From JBFLYC01 sp040756735 (GTDB lineage Bacteria; Bacillota; DSM-16504; Desulfitibacterales; Desulfitibacteraceae), in contig JBFLYC010000026.1 of assembly GCA_040756735.1 (NCBI GenBank), forward strand, positions 1 to 53,442: a stretch of 53,442 nt of DNA, given 5' to 3'. The notes under the pieces are model-generated. The model was not told the origin of the DNA. It ran no database searches and was given only the letters and a program-made list of their open reading frames with translations. Positions within the stretch are counted from its first letter, which is position 1. Every line of letters begins with the position of its first letter. Shown here piece by piece: positions 1 to 7,918 of this stretch. Position numbers and translations under genes: made by a program.

Positions 1-128
1 CTACTACCTCGCTCGGGTTTAGTTATCACTGTTTAATTCTCAAAGACCAATTTGTACTGCTTGCTTGTTGTACTGCCTGCTTGTTTTTCTCCAGCCGCTG
101 ACTGTCTTGCTGTCGCGACAGGAACTTT
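1..128 (-). other. 5' leader of an rRNA operon (16S rRNA off the left edge)
   Basis: Read leftwards, this stretch runs from the promoters at 129-251 towards the window edge. It contains a stretch at 22-50 (TTTGAGAATTAAACAGTG) like the boxA-type leader that precedes 16S rRNA genes in Firmicutes. It also has a perfect 12-bp palindrome CTGTCGCGACAG (110-121) at the expected transcription start and two tandem 16-mers (53-68 and 69-84, one mismatch). No 16S sequence is inside the window, so the rRNA gene itself is inferred. lysS next to an rRNA operon is common in this group. Confidence 0.7.
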
Positions 129-158
129 ATTCTATCACATCTTGACGCTTAATGTCAA
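129..158 (-). promoter_or_regulatory. rRNA promoter, proximal
   Basis: On the minus strand the -35 is TTGACA (158-153) and the -10 is TAGAAT (134-129), with an 18-bp spacer. It fires leftwards into the rRNA leader. Confidence 0.65.
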
Positions 159-222
159 TTGGTAAGTAGTGCTAACTTGCCAGCTGACAAATTAAGTCAC
201 CCATGTAATAGGCGACTTTTGT

Positions 223-251
223 ACTATAACATTTTTCACGATTACTTTCAA
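223..251 (-). promoter_or_regulatory. rRNA promoter, distal
   Basis: On the minus strand the -35 is TTGAAA (251-246) and the -10 is TATAGT (228-223), with a 17-bp spacer. With the proximal promoter it makes the tandem arrangement typical of rRNA operons. Confidence 0.6.
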
Positions 252-369
252 GTGAAAATATTGGATTTATAACAACCTTAAACGTGAAATTAGGCAAATA
301 TCCTGGAATTTTTCAAGGTTTTTCTGATGAATCTCATTATATTAAGCATATATGAGAGATATTTATATA

Positions 370-1833
370 CTACTCCTTGGGCCGCATGGTTGGAAAAAGA
401 ATCACATCCCTGATAGACGGCACATCAGTCAGCAGCATGACTAATCTGTCAACACCCACACCTAAACCTCCTGCTGGGGGCATACCGTATTCTAAAGAAC
501 GTACAAAATCCTCATCCATCCTTTGAGCTTCTTCGTCGCCCTTGGCCCTAAGTTCCATTTGTTTTTCGAATCTTTCTTTCTGATCTATGGGGTCATTAAG
601 CTCTGTAAAAGCATTAGCAAGCTCCCTGTTTACCACAAAAGCTTCAAAACGATAGGTAAACTCTTCATTACCTTTAATTTTTTTGGCCAATGGTGAAATC
701 TCAATAGGGTAATCCTTGACAAATACCGGCTGCACCAAATGGGGTTCAACTTTTTCTTCAAAGATAGCAAATAAAACAGCGCCTTTACTTGCGTCCTTTT
801 CTACTTCAATACCAAGGCTTTGGGCTGCTTTAACAGCATCATCTGCAGTCTGCCAATCATTGTAGTCCACACCTGCATACTTCTTTACTGCATCTATCAT
901 GGAAATCCTCTCCCAAGGGGGAGTTAAATCAATTTTCTCACCCTGATAGCTTACAATGGTAGCGCCCAGGACTTCTTTAGCTATGTAAGCAACCATGTTT
1001 TCAGTGATCTCCATCATATCATCATAGTCGCCATAGGCCTGGTACAACTCCATCATGGTAAACTCAGGGTTATGCTTGGTAGAAATACCTTCGTTTCTAA
1101 AGTTACGCCCAATTTCATATACCCTTTCGAGTCCGCCAACCAACAACCTCTTTAGATGAAGTTCCAAGGCTATCCTCATGTATAATTCAATATTTAAAGC
1201 ATTATGATGAGTAATAAAGGGCCTGGCTGAAGCTCCTCCAGGAATAACATGTAAAGTTGGGGTCTCTACCTCCAAAAACCCCCTGTTGTCCAGAAAGCGC
1301 CGCATGGCTTTGATAATCTTGGTCCTTTTCACAAACACGTCTTTGACCTCTGGATTTACTATCAAATCTACATACCGAAGACGATATCTCAAGTCCATGT
1401 CCTTTAACCCATGCCACTTTTCAGGCAGCGGCTGCAGGGATTTGGTTAGAAGGGTTAGCTTTTCCAATTCAATGGTGACTTCGCCTCGCCGTGTTTTAAA
1501 CACTACACCCTCTACCCCTATGATATCTCCAATGTCCAGTTTTTTAAAAAAGGAGTATATTTCTTCACCCAGTTTATCCAACTGAGCATAAATCTGGATT
1601 TTTCCTGTCAGATCTTGGATATGAGCAAAACTGGCCTTACCATGCTCCCTCTTGGCCATTAACCGGCCTGCCATTTTCACTGTCTGCCCCTCTAGCGCTG
1701 CAAAATCCTCAATGACTTTCTGAGCATGATGAGACACAATGAATTTCCCTCCAAAGGGGTCAATACCCATTTGCCTGAATTCTTCTAACTTTTCTCTACG
1801 CACCTTAAGCAGTTCATTATATTCAGTATCCAT
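370..1833 (-). CDS. lysS: Lysyl-tRNA synthetase, class II
   Basis: This enzyme charges tRNA-Lys with lysine in the cytoplasm using ATP. The 487 residues are full length for class II LysRS. An N-terminal OB-fold anticodon-binding domain (about 55-150) is followed by the class II core with motif 2 (YEIGRNFRNEG) and motif 3 near the C-terminus (GLGVGVDRLVMLL). The open frame begins with TTG at 1836, but ATG at 1833 lies seven bases after AAGGAGG and is the better start. It follows greA with a stem-loop between them and precedes the rRNA leader. Identification is secure. Confidence 0.97.
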   Translation of the reverse strand: MDTEYNELLKVRREKLEEFRQMGIDPFGGKFIVSHHAQKVIEDFAALEGQTVKMAGRLMAKREHGKASFAHIQDLTGKIQIYAQLDKLGEEIYSFFKKLDIGDIIGVEGVVFKTRRGEVTIELEKLTLLTKSLQPLPEKWHGLKDMDLRYRLRYVDLIVNPEVKDVFVKRTKIIKAMRRFLDNRGFLEVETPTLHVIPGGASARPFITHHNALNIELYMRIALELHLKRLLVGGLERVYEIGRNFRNEGISTKHNPEFTMMELYQAYGDYDDMMEITENMVAYIAKEVLGATIVSYQGEKIDLTPPWERISMIDAVKKYAGVDYNDWQTADDAVKAAQSLGIEVEKDASKGAVLFAIFEEKVEPHLVQPVFVKDYPIEISPLAKKIKGNEEFTYRFEAFVVNRELANAFTELNDPIDQKERFEKQMELRAKGDEEAQRMDEDFVRSLEYGMPPAGGLGVGVDRLVMLLTDVPSIRDVILFPTMRPKE

Positions 1834-1877
1834 CAATATACCTCCTTGGCTTGTCCCAATTCTGTTAATATCTATTT

Positions 1878-1899
1878 GGGGACATCTAAGTGTGTCCCC
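1878..1899. repeat. Short GGGGACA/TGTCCCC inverted repeat
   Basis: This is a hairpin with arms GGGGACA and TGTCCCC. It is the shortest member of the repeat family seen at 23820-24120 and 27034-27090. Confidence 0.5.
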
Positions 1900-1919
1900 T
1901 TTACATTGTTAAGTAATTA

Positions 1920-1946
1920 AGGACTACGGCAATAAACCGCAGTCCT
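1920..1946 (-). terminator. Stem-loop after greA
   Basis: A 10-bp stem (1920-1929 with 1937-1946, one G-U pair) has a 7-base loop. It is followed on the minus strand by TTAATTACTT. The T-tract is poor, so termination may be partial. Confidence 0.45.
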
Positions 1947-2032
1947 GTCAGAAACCATATAAAAAGATTTACTACCTAATAATAGGTTATATAATAGGTT
2001 ATAGTTAATAGTGGATGCCTTAATTGACTTTT

Positions 2033-2515
2033 TTAATCCTGCTTGGAGATTTCAAGGATTTTATACTGGACGGTGCCTGCAGGAACATTAACTGCTATAG
2101 TGGAACCCATGGTTTGCCCTATTAAGGCCTTGCCTACGGGGGATTCGTTGGAAATCTTATTCTCTGCAGGGTCAGCTTCCATGGAACCAACAATTATATA
2201 CTCAAACTCATCATCAAACTCTAAATCCTTAAGCCTTACCTTGGAACCAACGCTTACCACTTCCGTATCAACGGCATCATTATCGATAAGCTTGGCGTTG
2301 CGAAGCTTTTTCTCAAGAGTCAAGATCCGGCCTTCAATGAAAGCCTGCTCATGCTTGGCATCTTCATACTCCGAGTTTTCACTTATGTCTCCAAACTCCC
2401 TGGCTTGTTTTATTCTTTCAGCAACCTCTTGTCTTTTAACAGACTTTAAATAGTTTAACTCTTCTTCCAGTTTTTTTAGGCCCTCCACAGTAAGTATAAC
2501 GTCCTTTGTGGTCAT
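2033..2515 (-). CDS. greA: Transcription elongation factor GreA
   Basis: GreA rescues backtracked RNA polymerase by stimulating cleavage of the nascent RNA. The 160 residues match the family length. The N-terminal coiled-coil hairpin (about 10-75) carries the acidic tip motif around DISENSEYEDAK, and the C-terminal FKBP-like domain contains SPVGKALIG. The start ATG at 2515 is preceded by AAGGGGAG. It lies upstream of lysS on the same strand, an arrangement common in Clostridia, so co-transcription is likely though leaky through the stem-loop at 1920-1946. Confidence 0.97.
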   Translation of the reverse strand: MTTKDVILTVEGLKKLEEELNYLKSVKRQEVAERIKQAREFGDISENSEYEDAKHEQAFIEGRILTLEKKLRNAKLIDNDAVDTEVVSVGSKVRLKDLEFDDEFEYIIVGSMEADPAENKISNESPVGKALIGQTMGSTIAVNVPAGTVQYKILEISKQD

Positions 2516-2631
2516 TCCTTAATACTCCCCTTCATCAGTCAATAATTTAAATATAGATCGACTTCACTGATAAAAATTCTTTTTCTAATATAATATATAT
2601 AATATATCGATAATTGCCTAATTATTATAAC

Positions 2632-2660
2632 AAGCACTGTTATTTTTTATAACAGTGCTT
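2632..2660 (-). terminator. Terminator after the AAR-like operon
   Basis: A perfect 12-bp inverted repeat (2632-2643 and 2649-2660) has a 5-base loop. It is followed on the minus strand by TTGTTATAATAATTA. It separates the 2728-5295 operon from greA. Confidence 0.65.
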
Positions 2661-2727
2661 GCCTTTCTTTACCTTATGGCTATTATAATGACCTGCCTGG
2701 TATTTGTCAAGAACTCTTTAAAAACAC

Positions 2728-3822
2728 TTAAAATTGGGCCGCCTCTTTGGAGTTTTGCATGCTGAAATATTTTACCCTCTCGATAACCTCCGGCATTACC
2801 AGCCTTTCAAAACTCCTTAAACCGGCCAGTTTAAAACCATGCTTTACTGCCAACTTATGTATCTCATCTACCTGCTTGACTGTGATATCCCTGCCAAGAG
2901 TGAAACTACTCCATTTTTTCTCAAGGGCAAGGACCATGGTTTCAGCCATGCATGCTAGAGCTAAATTGGACGGATAGCCAAAATTAAAATTAAAATTAAC
3001 ATCGCCAGGCACCTCGACAAGACCGCCTTCAATTACCAATACATCATCCCGCAATTCCACTACCTTTTTGGAAACATCTCTGGGTCTGGCCACATCACAT
3101 ACTAAAGACCCGGATTTTAAGTCTTCTGGATTTATTATACAATCCACAGAAGAAGTCACAGTAATGATTATATCGGCAGTTTTCAGCGCCTTTTGGGGTT
3201 GAGATGCCAGTTTAACTGCCAGGCCGGTTTCTCTCAATATCTTGACCGCCAACTGTTCGAGCTTTTTAATATCTCTAGACACTAAAGTCAAATAACTGCA
3301 TTTTCGCGCCATTATCTGGGCGCATACACTGCCAATGGAACCGTTAGCGCCAAGGATTACAACCTCAGATGTCTTAAGATTCTTGCCCAGCATCTCAGCC
3401 GCCTTTTGCGTACCTTCTATAGCCGTTGCTATAGTATAACTATTGCCTGTTGTAACAGGAATATTAAGGTTATCGGCAACTGTAATGCCTGCATCACCAA
3501 CCACAGAAGTCATGGCTCCTAAACCTAATACCTGTGCCCCAAGTTTTTCAGCCAATCTGCCTGTTTTAATTATTTTCCTCAACACTATTTCTGTGGGCAG
3601 TTCCAACATCTGCTTGCTTGTAAGGGGACAACCTACAAAGTTTCCTACAACTTCAATACCTGTTTTCCTGGATTTGACACCTGTAATCTCGGAAACTTTC
3701 AAAGGAGGAAGGTAATAGATTATCTTATCCATCACTTTATCAGGCAAATACTTAAATGATTTGAACTTGCGAGTGACATCGGACCTTTCTATAGGATGAA
3801 TCATGAAAGCAAATCTATCCAT
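2728..3822 (-). CDS. Acyl-ACP reductase (AAR)-like NAD(P)H-dependent oxidoreductase
   Basis: The 364 residues resemble cyanobacterial long-chain acyl-ACP reductase along their whole length. Shared features are an N-terminal FAFMIHPI-type start, LGAMTSVVGDAG, TTGNSYT (124-130), a Rossmann motif GANGSIG (158-164), and LACMAETM with Cys291 at the place of the acyl-thioester cysteine of AAR, then FTLGRDITV and VKHGF. In cyanobacteria this family reduces acyl-ACP to fatty aldehyde. Homologues in anaerobic Firmicutes are often named shikimate dehydrogenase on the Rossmann fold alone. Start ATG 3822 has AAGGAGG upstream. It overlaps the previous gene by 8 bases, so translation is coupled. The alternative is another thioester or aldehyde-linked dehydrogenase; the substrate is inferred. 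Confidence 0.7.
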   Translation of the reverse strand: MDRFAFMIHPIERSDVTRKFKSFKYLPDKVMDKIIYYLPPLKVSEITGVKSRKTGIEVVGNFVGCPLTSKQMLELPTEIVLRKIIKTGRLAEKLGAQVLGLGAMTSVVGDAGITVADNLNIPVTTGNSYTIATAIEGTQKAAEMLGKNLKTSEVVILGANGSIGSVCAQIMARKCSYLTLVSRDIKKLEQLAVKILRETGLAVKLASQPQKALKTADIIITVTSSVDCIINPEDLKSGSLVCDVARPRDVSKKVVELRDDVLVIEGGLVEVPGDVNFNFNFGYPSNLALACMAETMVLALEKKWSSFTLGRDITVKQVDEIHKLAVKHGFKLAGLRSFERLVMPEVIERVKYFSMQNSKEAAQF

Positions 3823-4759
3823 GGATAACCTCCTTTGCCTCCTTAGGGGCAGCCTGCAGCCATTCTAAATAAGGATTGAAATCAAGCTTATCTAAAATTG
3901 TAAGGTAATCATCCATGGTAAGTTTTGATACATGTTTTCCGGACAAAGCTACTATTACAGCTTCTAAAACATTTGTACCAAAAGACCTGCCGTTCAAATG
4001 CGGTGTCGTGGTGACCAGCAAAATAGCCCCCCTATTTTTAAGTTCGCTAATATCTTCCTGTGTGACTGTATTAGTGATGATAATTTTACCTTCCAAGCTG
4101 AGGGGCATATGCTTTTTAATGTAATGAAAATCTCCTGCAATAACATCAGCTTCATTATAATATTTCATATACTTGGTGTTTTTATTCAACTTATCTTGTT
4201 TTTCACCAGTTGGATATAAAAGTTTAAAGGGCAGCTTAACCACCACGGGAGCTATTACCCTTGCTACCCTGTCCAGAGCATTTAATGAATGTAAGGGTAT
4301 CTGCAGACCAAGGCCAAACATAAGGTCGCCATAGGTCATAACGGCCCCGGCCTTTTCAAATTCTTCTGCCATACCAAATCTGTCCATGGCGCACACCATT
4401 AGAACCTTTTTTTCCTTAAATTTTAGTCCATGTACCGACTGCAGGTACATAACCGTCTTTCTTTCCAGGGTGTTTTTAAGACCAGTACCATCCACAATAG
4501 GGGTTTTTTTTGCATTGCTGGCTATTTTAGCTGCATCTCTAATGAGATATCTTTTCCCACCGGCATAAATGTATAAATCAGTTCCTCCGAGACCAAAACA
4601 GTCAACCCTGCCGTCTAGTTCTGCAACCAGACTCGCTGCTTTTGCCAAACTCCCGTCAGTACCAATACGCTCCATCAAAACCTTTTGTCCAAGAACCTCA
4701 ATCTCAACAGCATGGTTTCTTTTTGAAGAACCTAAGCTAACACTTACTACTCTTTTCAT
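3815..4759 (-). CDS. Conserved protein of the quinate 5-dehydrogenase-named family
   Basis: The 314-residue protein lies between the AAR-like enzyme and an HTH regulator and overlaps both (8 and 4 bases). From memory, database relatives carry the name quinate 5-dehydrogenase. I see only a loose Rossmann-like stretch (KVLMVCAMDRFGMAEEFEKAG) and a Gly-rich VDCFGLGGTDLYIYAGG segment. I see no shikimate or quinate signature that would establish the reaction, and no other aromatic-acid genes are nearby. The coupling implies joint work with the AAR-like enzyme, perhaps in acyl or aldehyde handling. Start ATG 4759 is preceded by GGAGG. The family is conserved; the function is unknown to me. Confidence 0.6.
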   Translation of the reverse strand: MKRVVSVSLGSSKRNHAVEIEVLGQKVLMERIGTDGSLAKAASLVAELDGRVDCFGLGGTDLYIYAGGKRYLIRDAAKIASNAKKTPIVDGTGLKNTLERKTVMYLQSVHGLKFKEKKVLMVCAMDRFGMAEEFEKAGAVMTYGDLMFGLGLQIPLHSLNALDRVARVIAPVVVKLPFKLLYPTGEKQDKLNKNTKYMKYYNEADVIAGDFHYIKKHMPLSLEGKIIITNTVTQEDISELKNRGAILLVTTTPHLNGRSFGTNVLEAVIVALSGKHVSKLTMDDYLTILDKLDFNPYLEWLQAAPKEAKEVIHG

Positions 4760-5295
4760 TTCTTATCCTCCTCAGCTTCGAAGGTAGCAAACAATTGCTT
4801 GATTCTCTCTAAATCTACAAGTTTATCTCCTTCAATGGGCGATTTTCCTAATTCAATCCCTACAACTTCCTTATCCAGTAATGCCGCACAGAGCTTAATA
4901 CGGTAATTAGAACCAATGAACACCACAATATCGCACATTCTCAGCCGTGAAATAATCTCCATGACTTCATTAAACAGCTCTAGACCCTGCTTTTCCTTGA
5001 CAAAACGCCAGCGCTCCTCATCTGACATGAGAAGTACATAATCTGCCCCTGCTTCAATCAAAAATGCTTCCAACTGGTCCTTATTAGCAACAGGAAAACC
5101 TACGACACCGATTTTTCTACCCTTTCTGATTTCCCCTAGTTTTTCCAATCGCGATATAAAGGGCCTATCTAAACCCATTGCACAGGCAACCTCTTGCTGA
5201 GATAAACCACTAGCCCGCATTTCCAAAGCCTTGTCAATAAGGGCATAAATTTTTCGTTTGCTCAGCACTTTGTCTCCTACCCTGATAACATCCAT
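4756..5295 (-). CDS. Helix-turn-helix transcriptional regulator of the AAR-like operon
   Basis: This is a DNA-binding protein of about 179 residues. An N-terminal helix-turn-helix (SGLSQQEVACAMGLDRPFISRLEKLG) is followed by a C-terminal alpha/beta domain (KIGVVGFPVANKDQLEAFL and later CDIVVFIGSNYRI) that could sense a ligand. The open frame reaches 5319, but ATG 5295 has GGGAGTG at good spacing, and using it leaves the operator at 5311-5334 outside the gene. It is the first gene of a coupled operon with the two enzymes downstream. Autoregulation is inferred from the palindrome at the promoter. Confidence 0.7.
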   Translation of the reverse strand: MDVIRVGDKVLSKRKIYALIDKALEMRASGLSQQEVACAMGLDRPFISRLEKLGEIRKGRKIGVVGFPVANKDQLEAFLIEAGADYVLLMSDEERWRFVKEKQGLELFNEVMEIISRLRMCDIVVFIGSNYRIKLCAALLDKEVVGIELGKSPIEGDKLVDLERIKQLFATFEAEEDKK

Positions 5296-5310
5296 AATGG
5301 TCACTCCCAT

Positions 5311-5338
5311 ATTGTACACAAAAATGTCTACAATTATA
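5311..5338 (-). promoter_or_regulatory. Promoter with palindromic operator of the AAR-like operon
   Basis: The -10 TATAAT (5338-5333, minus strand) touches a 24-bp near-perfect inverted repeat (5311-5334). Its 10-bp arms read ATTGTACACA and ATTGTAGACA (9 of 10 match) around 4 bases. The position over the transcription start fits repression by the regulator encoded directly downstream. Confidence 0.6.
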
Positions 5339-5365
5339 ATAACAAATTATTCCTAACAAAGCAAA

Positions 5366-5400
5366 CAGAGTTGCCTGACATATTTAGTCAGACAACTCTG
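5366..5400 (-). terminator. Terminator overlapping the dusB stop codon
   Basis: A 14-bp stem (5366-5379 with 5387-5400, one G-U) starts inside the last dusB codons. It is followed on the minus strand by TTTGCTTTGTT. Confidence 0.6.
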
Positions 5401-6361
5401 CAACTTCTCCCTTATAAGCTTCCATTTTCTCTATTATCGCATCTTTTGAGGTGAGCCGGTTAATTTCTTCCCTCATCCTGGCAGCATTTCGTAAGCCTTT
5501 TAAATACCAGGCGAAATGTTTCCGCATTTCCCTTACTGCTATGTACTCCCCTTTTTCTTCTATAAGCATCTTAAAATGCCTAATTCCTGTCTCAATCTTT
5601 TCTGCTGCCCCTGGTTTTGGAAGAAACTGCGCCCTTTCGAGATAATAGGCAGTACGCCTAAAAATCCATGGATTTCCCATGGAACCCCTGCCTATCATGA
5701 CAAAATCACAGCCCGTTTCTTTTAACATCCTTTCTGCGTCCTCCGGTTCCCAGATATCACCATTACCCACCACAGGTATGCCAACTGACTCTTTAACTTT
5801 TCTAATAATACTCCAGTCAGCTTGACCGCTGTAGAACTGGTGCCTGGTCCTACCATGTACAGTAACTGCTGCTGCTCCAGCTTCCTCAATTATTTTGGCC
5901 ATCTCAAGGGCATTAATTGTTTCAGGGCTCCACCCAGCCCTGATTTTTACCGTAACCGGCACTTCAACTGACCTGCATACAGCCTTTATAATACGAAAAG
6001 CCAGACCAGGATCTCGCATTAAAGCTGCCCCCTCGTTATTACTGACAATTTTAGGCGCCGGGCAGCCCATGTTTATATCAATAAGCTGGGGCTGCTGCTC
6101 CATTACAATTTGTGCAGCTTCAGCCATAACTTCCGGTTTAGAACCAAACAACTGGACAGTTGTAGGGGGTTCTTCTCCTTCAATATTAACAATTCTCCTG
6201 GTCCTGTTGTTGTTATGTATAAGCGCATTGGCGCTGACCATCTCCGTAAAGGTAAGGCCGCAATCCATTTCCTTGGCCAATATTCTAAAAGGTTTATCAG
6301 TTACTCCAGCCATGGGCGCCGATATGACCTTATTTTTTAGTGCTACCCTGCCTATCTGCAT
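5384..6361 (-). CDS. dusB: tRNA-dihydrouridine synthase
   Basis: This flavoenzyme reduces uridines of tRNA to dihydrouridine with NAD(P)H. It shows the family motifs APMAGVTDKPFR near the N-terminus, INMGCPAPKIVSNNEGAALM with the catalytic Cys, RAGW, VHGRTR and GNGDIWEPEDA, followed by IGRGSMGNPWIF for FMN phosphate binding. The open frame extends further upstream into coaX, but ATG 6361 begins MQIGRVALKNK, gives 325 residues (usual length) and has GGGGTG upstream. It follows coaX by 16 bases and is probably co-transcribed with it. Confidence 0.95.
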   Translation of the reverse strand: MQIGRVALKNKVISAPMAGVTDKPFRILAKEMDCGLTFTEMVSANALIHNNNRTRRIVNIEGEEPPTTVQLFGSKPEVMAEAAQIVMEQQPQLIDINMGCPAPKIVSNNEGAALMRDPGLAFRIIKAVCRSVEVPVTVKIRAGWSPETINALEMAKIIEEAGAAAVTVHGRTRHQFYSGQADWSIIRKVKESVGIPVVGNGDIWEPEDAERMLKETGCDFVMIGRGSMGNPWIFRRTAYYLERAQFLPKPGAAEKIETGIRHFKMLIEEKGEYIAVREMRKHFAWYLKGLRNAARMREEINRLTSKDAIIEKMEAYKGEVAELSD

Positions 6362-6377
6362 CAACACACCCCAATTG

Positions 6378-7142
6378 TTACTGGTTTTTCCGGTAAATAA
6401 TTTGCAATCCATTTAAGGTTAAATAAGGGTCTATATGATCAATGGTTTCACAATATCCGGCAATAAAAGGAGCCAAACCACCTGTAGCCACAGTCACAGT
6501 GTTAGGGCCTAATTCTCTTTTTATTCTTTGAACAATACCATCAACCTGGCCTACAAACCCAAAAACTATTCCCGACTGCATGCATGTTACAGTTGACTTG
6601 CCAATTACCCCCTCAGGTTTTACCATTTCAATCCTTGGAAGTTTGGCAGCCTTCTGGAACAAAGCCTCCAAGGAAATGCCCACACCAGGAGCAATAGCCC
6701 CTCCAAGATAATGACCTTCATCTGAAATTGCATCAAAGGTTGTAGCCGTACCAAAGTCTACAACCACTGCAGGAGAACCGTATTTATCTATAGCTCCAAC
6801 AGCATTAACAATTCTATCTGCGCCAATTTCTTTGGGATTATCAAATTCAATTGCCAGGTCAATCCTGCTGCCATGTCCCACAACAAAGGGCGCTACTCCT
6901 ATATATTCCCTGCACATCTGGTCCAGCGCCTGCATTATGGGAGGAACCACAGAGGATATAGCTACAGCAGAGATATCACTAAAAGATATCCCTTTGTACT
7001 CAAAAAGCTGTTTAAAAAGAACACCCAACTCATCCGCCGTCTTACTGGGATCTGTAGAAACTCTCCAGGTATCGGTCAAGTCCTTGTCTTGAAAAACCCC
7101 CATCATGATATTTGTATTTCCCACATCTACTGCCAACAGCAT
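6378..7142 (-). CDS. coaX: Type III pantothenate kinase
   Basis: CoaX carries out the first step of coenzyme A synthesis, phosphorylating pantothenate in the cytoplasm. The 254 residues fit the ASKHA-fold type III family. The N-terminal phosphate loop is DVGNTNIMMG with catalytic Asp6. GADRIVNAVGAI and VVDFGTATTFDAI follow, and then GGAIAPGVGISLEALF. The start ATG has AGGGGAG upstream. It pairs with dusB and lies next to the biotin genes bioY and birA, which makes a small cofactor neighbourhood. Confidence 0.96.
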   Translation of the reverse strand: MLLAVDVGNTNIMMGVFQDKDLTDTWRVSTDPSKTADELGVLFKQLFEYKGISFSDISAVAISSVVPPIMQALDQMCREYIGVAPFVVGHGSRIDLAIEFDNPKEIGADRIVNAVGAIDKYGSPAVVVDFGTATTFDAISDEGHYLGGAIAPGVGISLEALFQKAAKLPRIEMVKPEGVIGKSTVTCMQSGIVFGFVGQVDGIVQRIKRELGPNTVTVATGGLAPFIAGYCETIDHIDPYLTLNGLQIIYRKNQ

Positions 7143-7286
7143 TATTATCTCCCCTTCTTGTTAAAAGGTATACTTTTTTCACTCTTCACCATTCCCCATT
7201 CTTAAAACTTTTTGATGTCCTTTAATCATAATTAATACTTGGTATTTACATGACTATTGTATCCTTTTTTTATGTTTTTCCCAAGA

Positions 7287-7826
7287 CTATATTATTTCTT
7301 CCACTGCAGCCTTTATCCTGGGCGCAATGAGAGCAACACCTATAACCTTTAGAATATCACCGGGAACAAAAAGAAGCATACCCTTGAAAGTGGTTAACAG
7401 CGCAACCTCTTTGCCGATTACACGATTTATAATAAGATTTAAATAAGGCACCCCAATTGCATATAGAATAACAATGCCTATTATTCCTACTGCCAAAATC
7501 TTACCAAAGGCCAATTTTTCATCTTTATGGACAGCATATCCAATAAACATGCTCATGGGTATAAAACCAAGTAGAAAACCAAAGGTCGGATGGAAAATGT
7601 ACCCTGGACCTCCTCCTTCTGCAAAAATAGGCAGCCCCACCAGGCCAAGCAGGAGATAAACCAGCTGGCTCAAACCGGCTAGCCTGGGTCCAAGGAGTAC
7701 CCCTGCAAGGACCACAAAAAAGACCTGCAGGGTTATTGGTGAATAAGGCAGAGGTATTTTGATAAAAGCCCCTACTGCAGTTAACGCTGCAAACATTGCC
7801 ACAATGGTTAGTTTTTTCACACTCAT
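7287..7826 (-). CDS. bioY: Biotin transporter BioY (ECF S component)
   Basis: BioY is the substrate-binding membrane subunit of a biotin uptake system of the energy-coupling-factor type. The 179 residues contain about six hydrophobic segments and the family signature around GLPIFAEGGGPGYIFHPTFGFLLGF. The ATPase and EcfT subunits are not in the window, so it probably shares a common ECF module. The start ATG 7826 has AGGGGGA. A BirA-type operator lies immediately upstream (7850-7882) and birA is the adjacent gene, so biotin-responsive repression is well supported. Confidence 0.95.
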   Translation of the reverse strand: MSVKKLTIVAMFAALTAVGAFIKIPLPYSPITLQVFFVVLAGVLLGPRLAGLSQLVYLLLGLVGLPIFAEGGGPGYIFHPTFGFLLGFIPMSMFIGYAVHKDEKLAFGKILAVGIIGIVILYAIGVPYLNLIINRVIGKEVALLTTFKGMLLFVPGDILKVIGVALIAPRIKAAVEEII

Positions 7827-7849
7827 GATATTTTCCCCCTGTTCTTTTA

Positions 7850-7882
7850 ATGGTTAACCAGATGTTTTTTTGAGTTAACCAT
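7850..7882 (-). promoter_or_regulatory. BirA operator upstream of bioY
   Basis: This is a perfect 9-bp inverted repeat ATGGTTAAC ... GTTAACCAT separated by 15 bases. It matches the known form of BirA boxes. It lies 24 bases upstream of the bioY start, and the adjacent BirA carries an HTH domain. Confidence 0.85.
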
Positions 7883-7918
7883 AGAATTAAAAAATTAAAC
7901 CTATCCTAATTTACTTGT

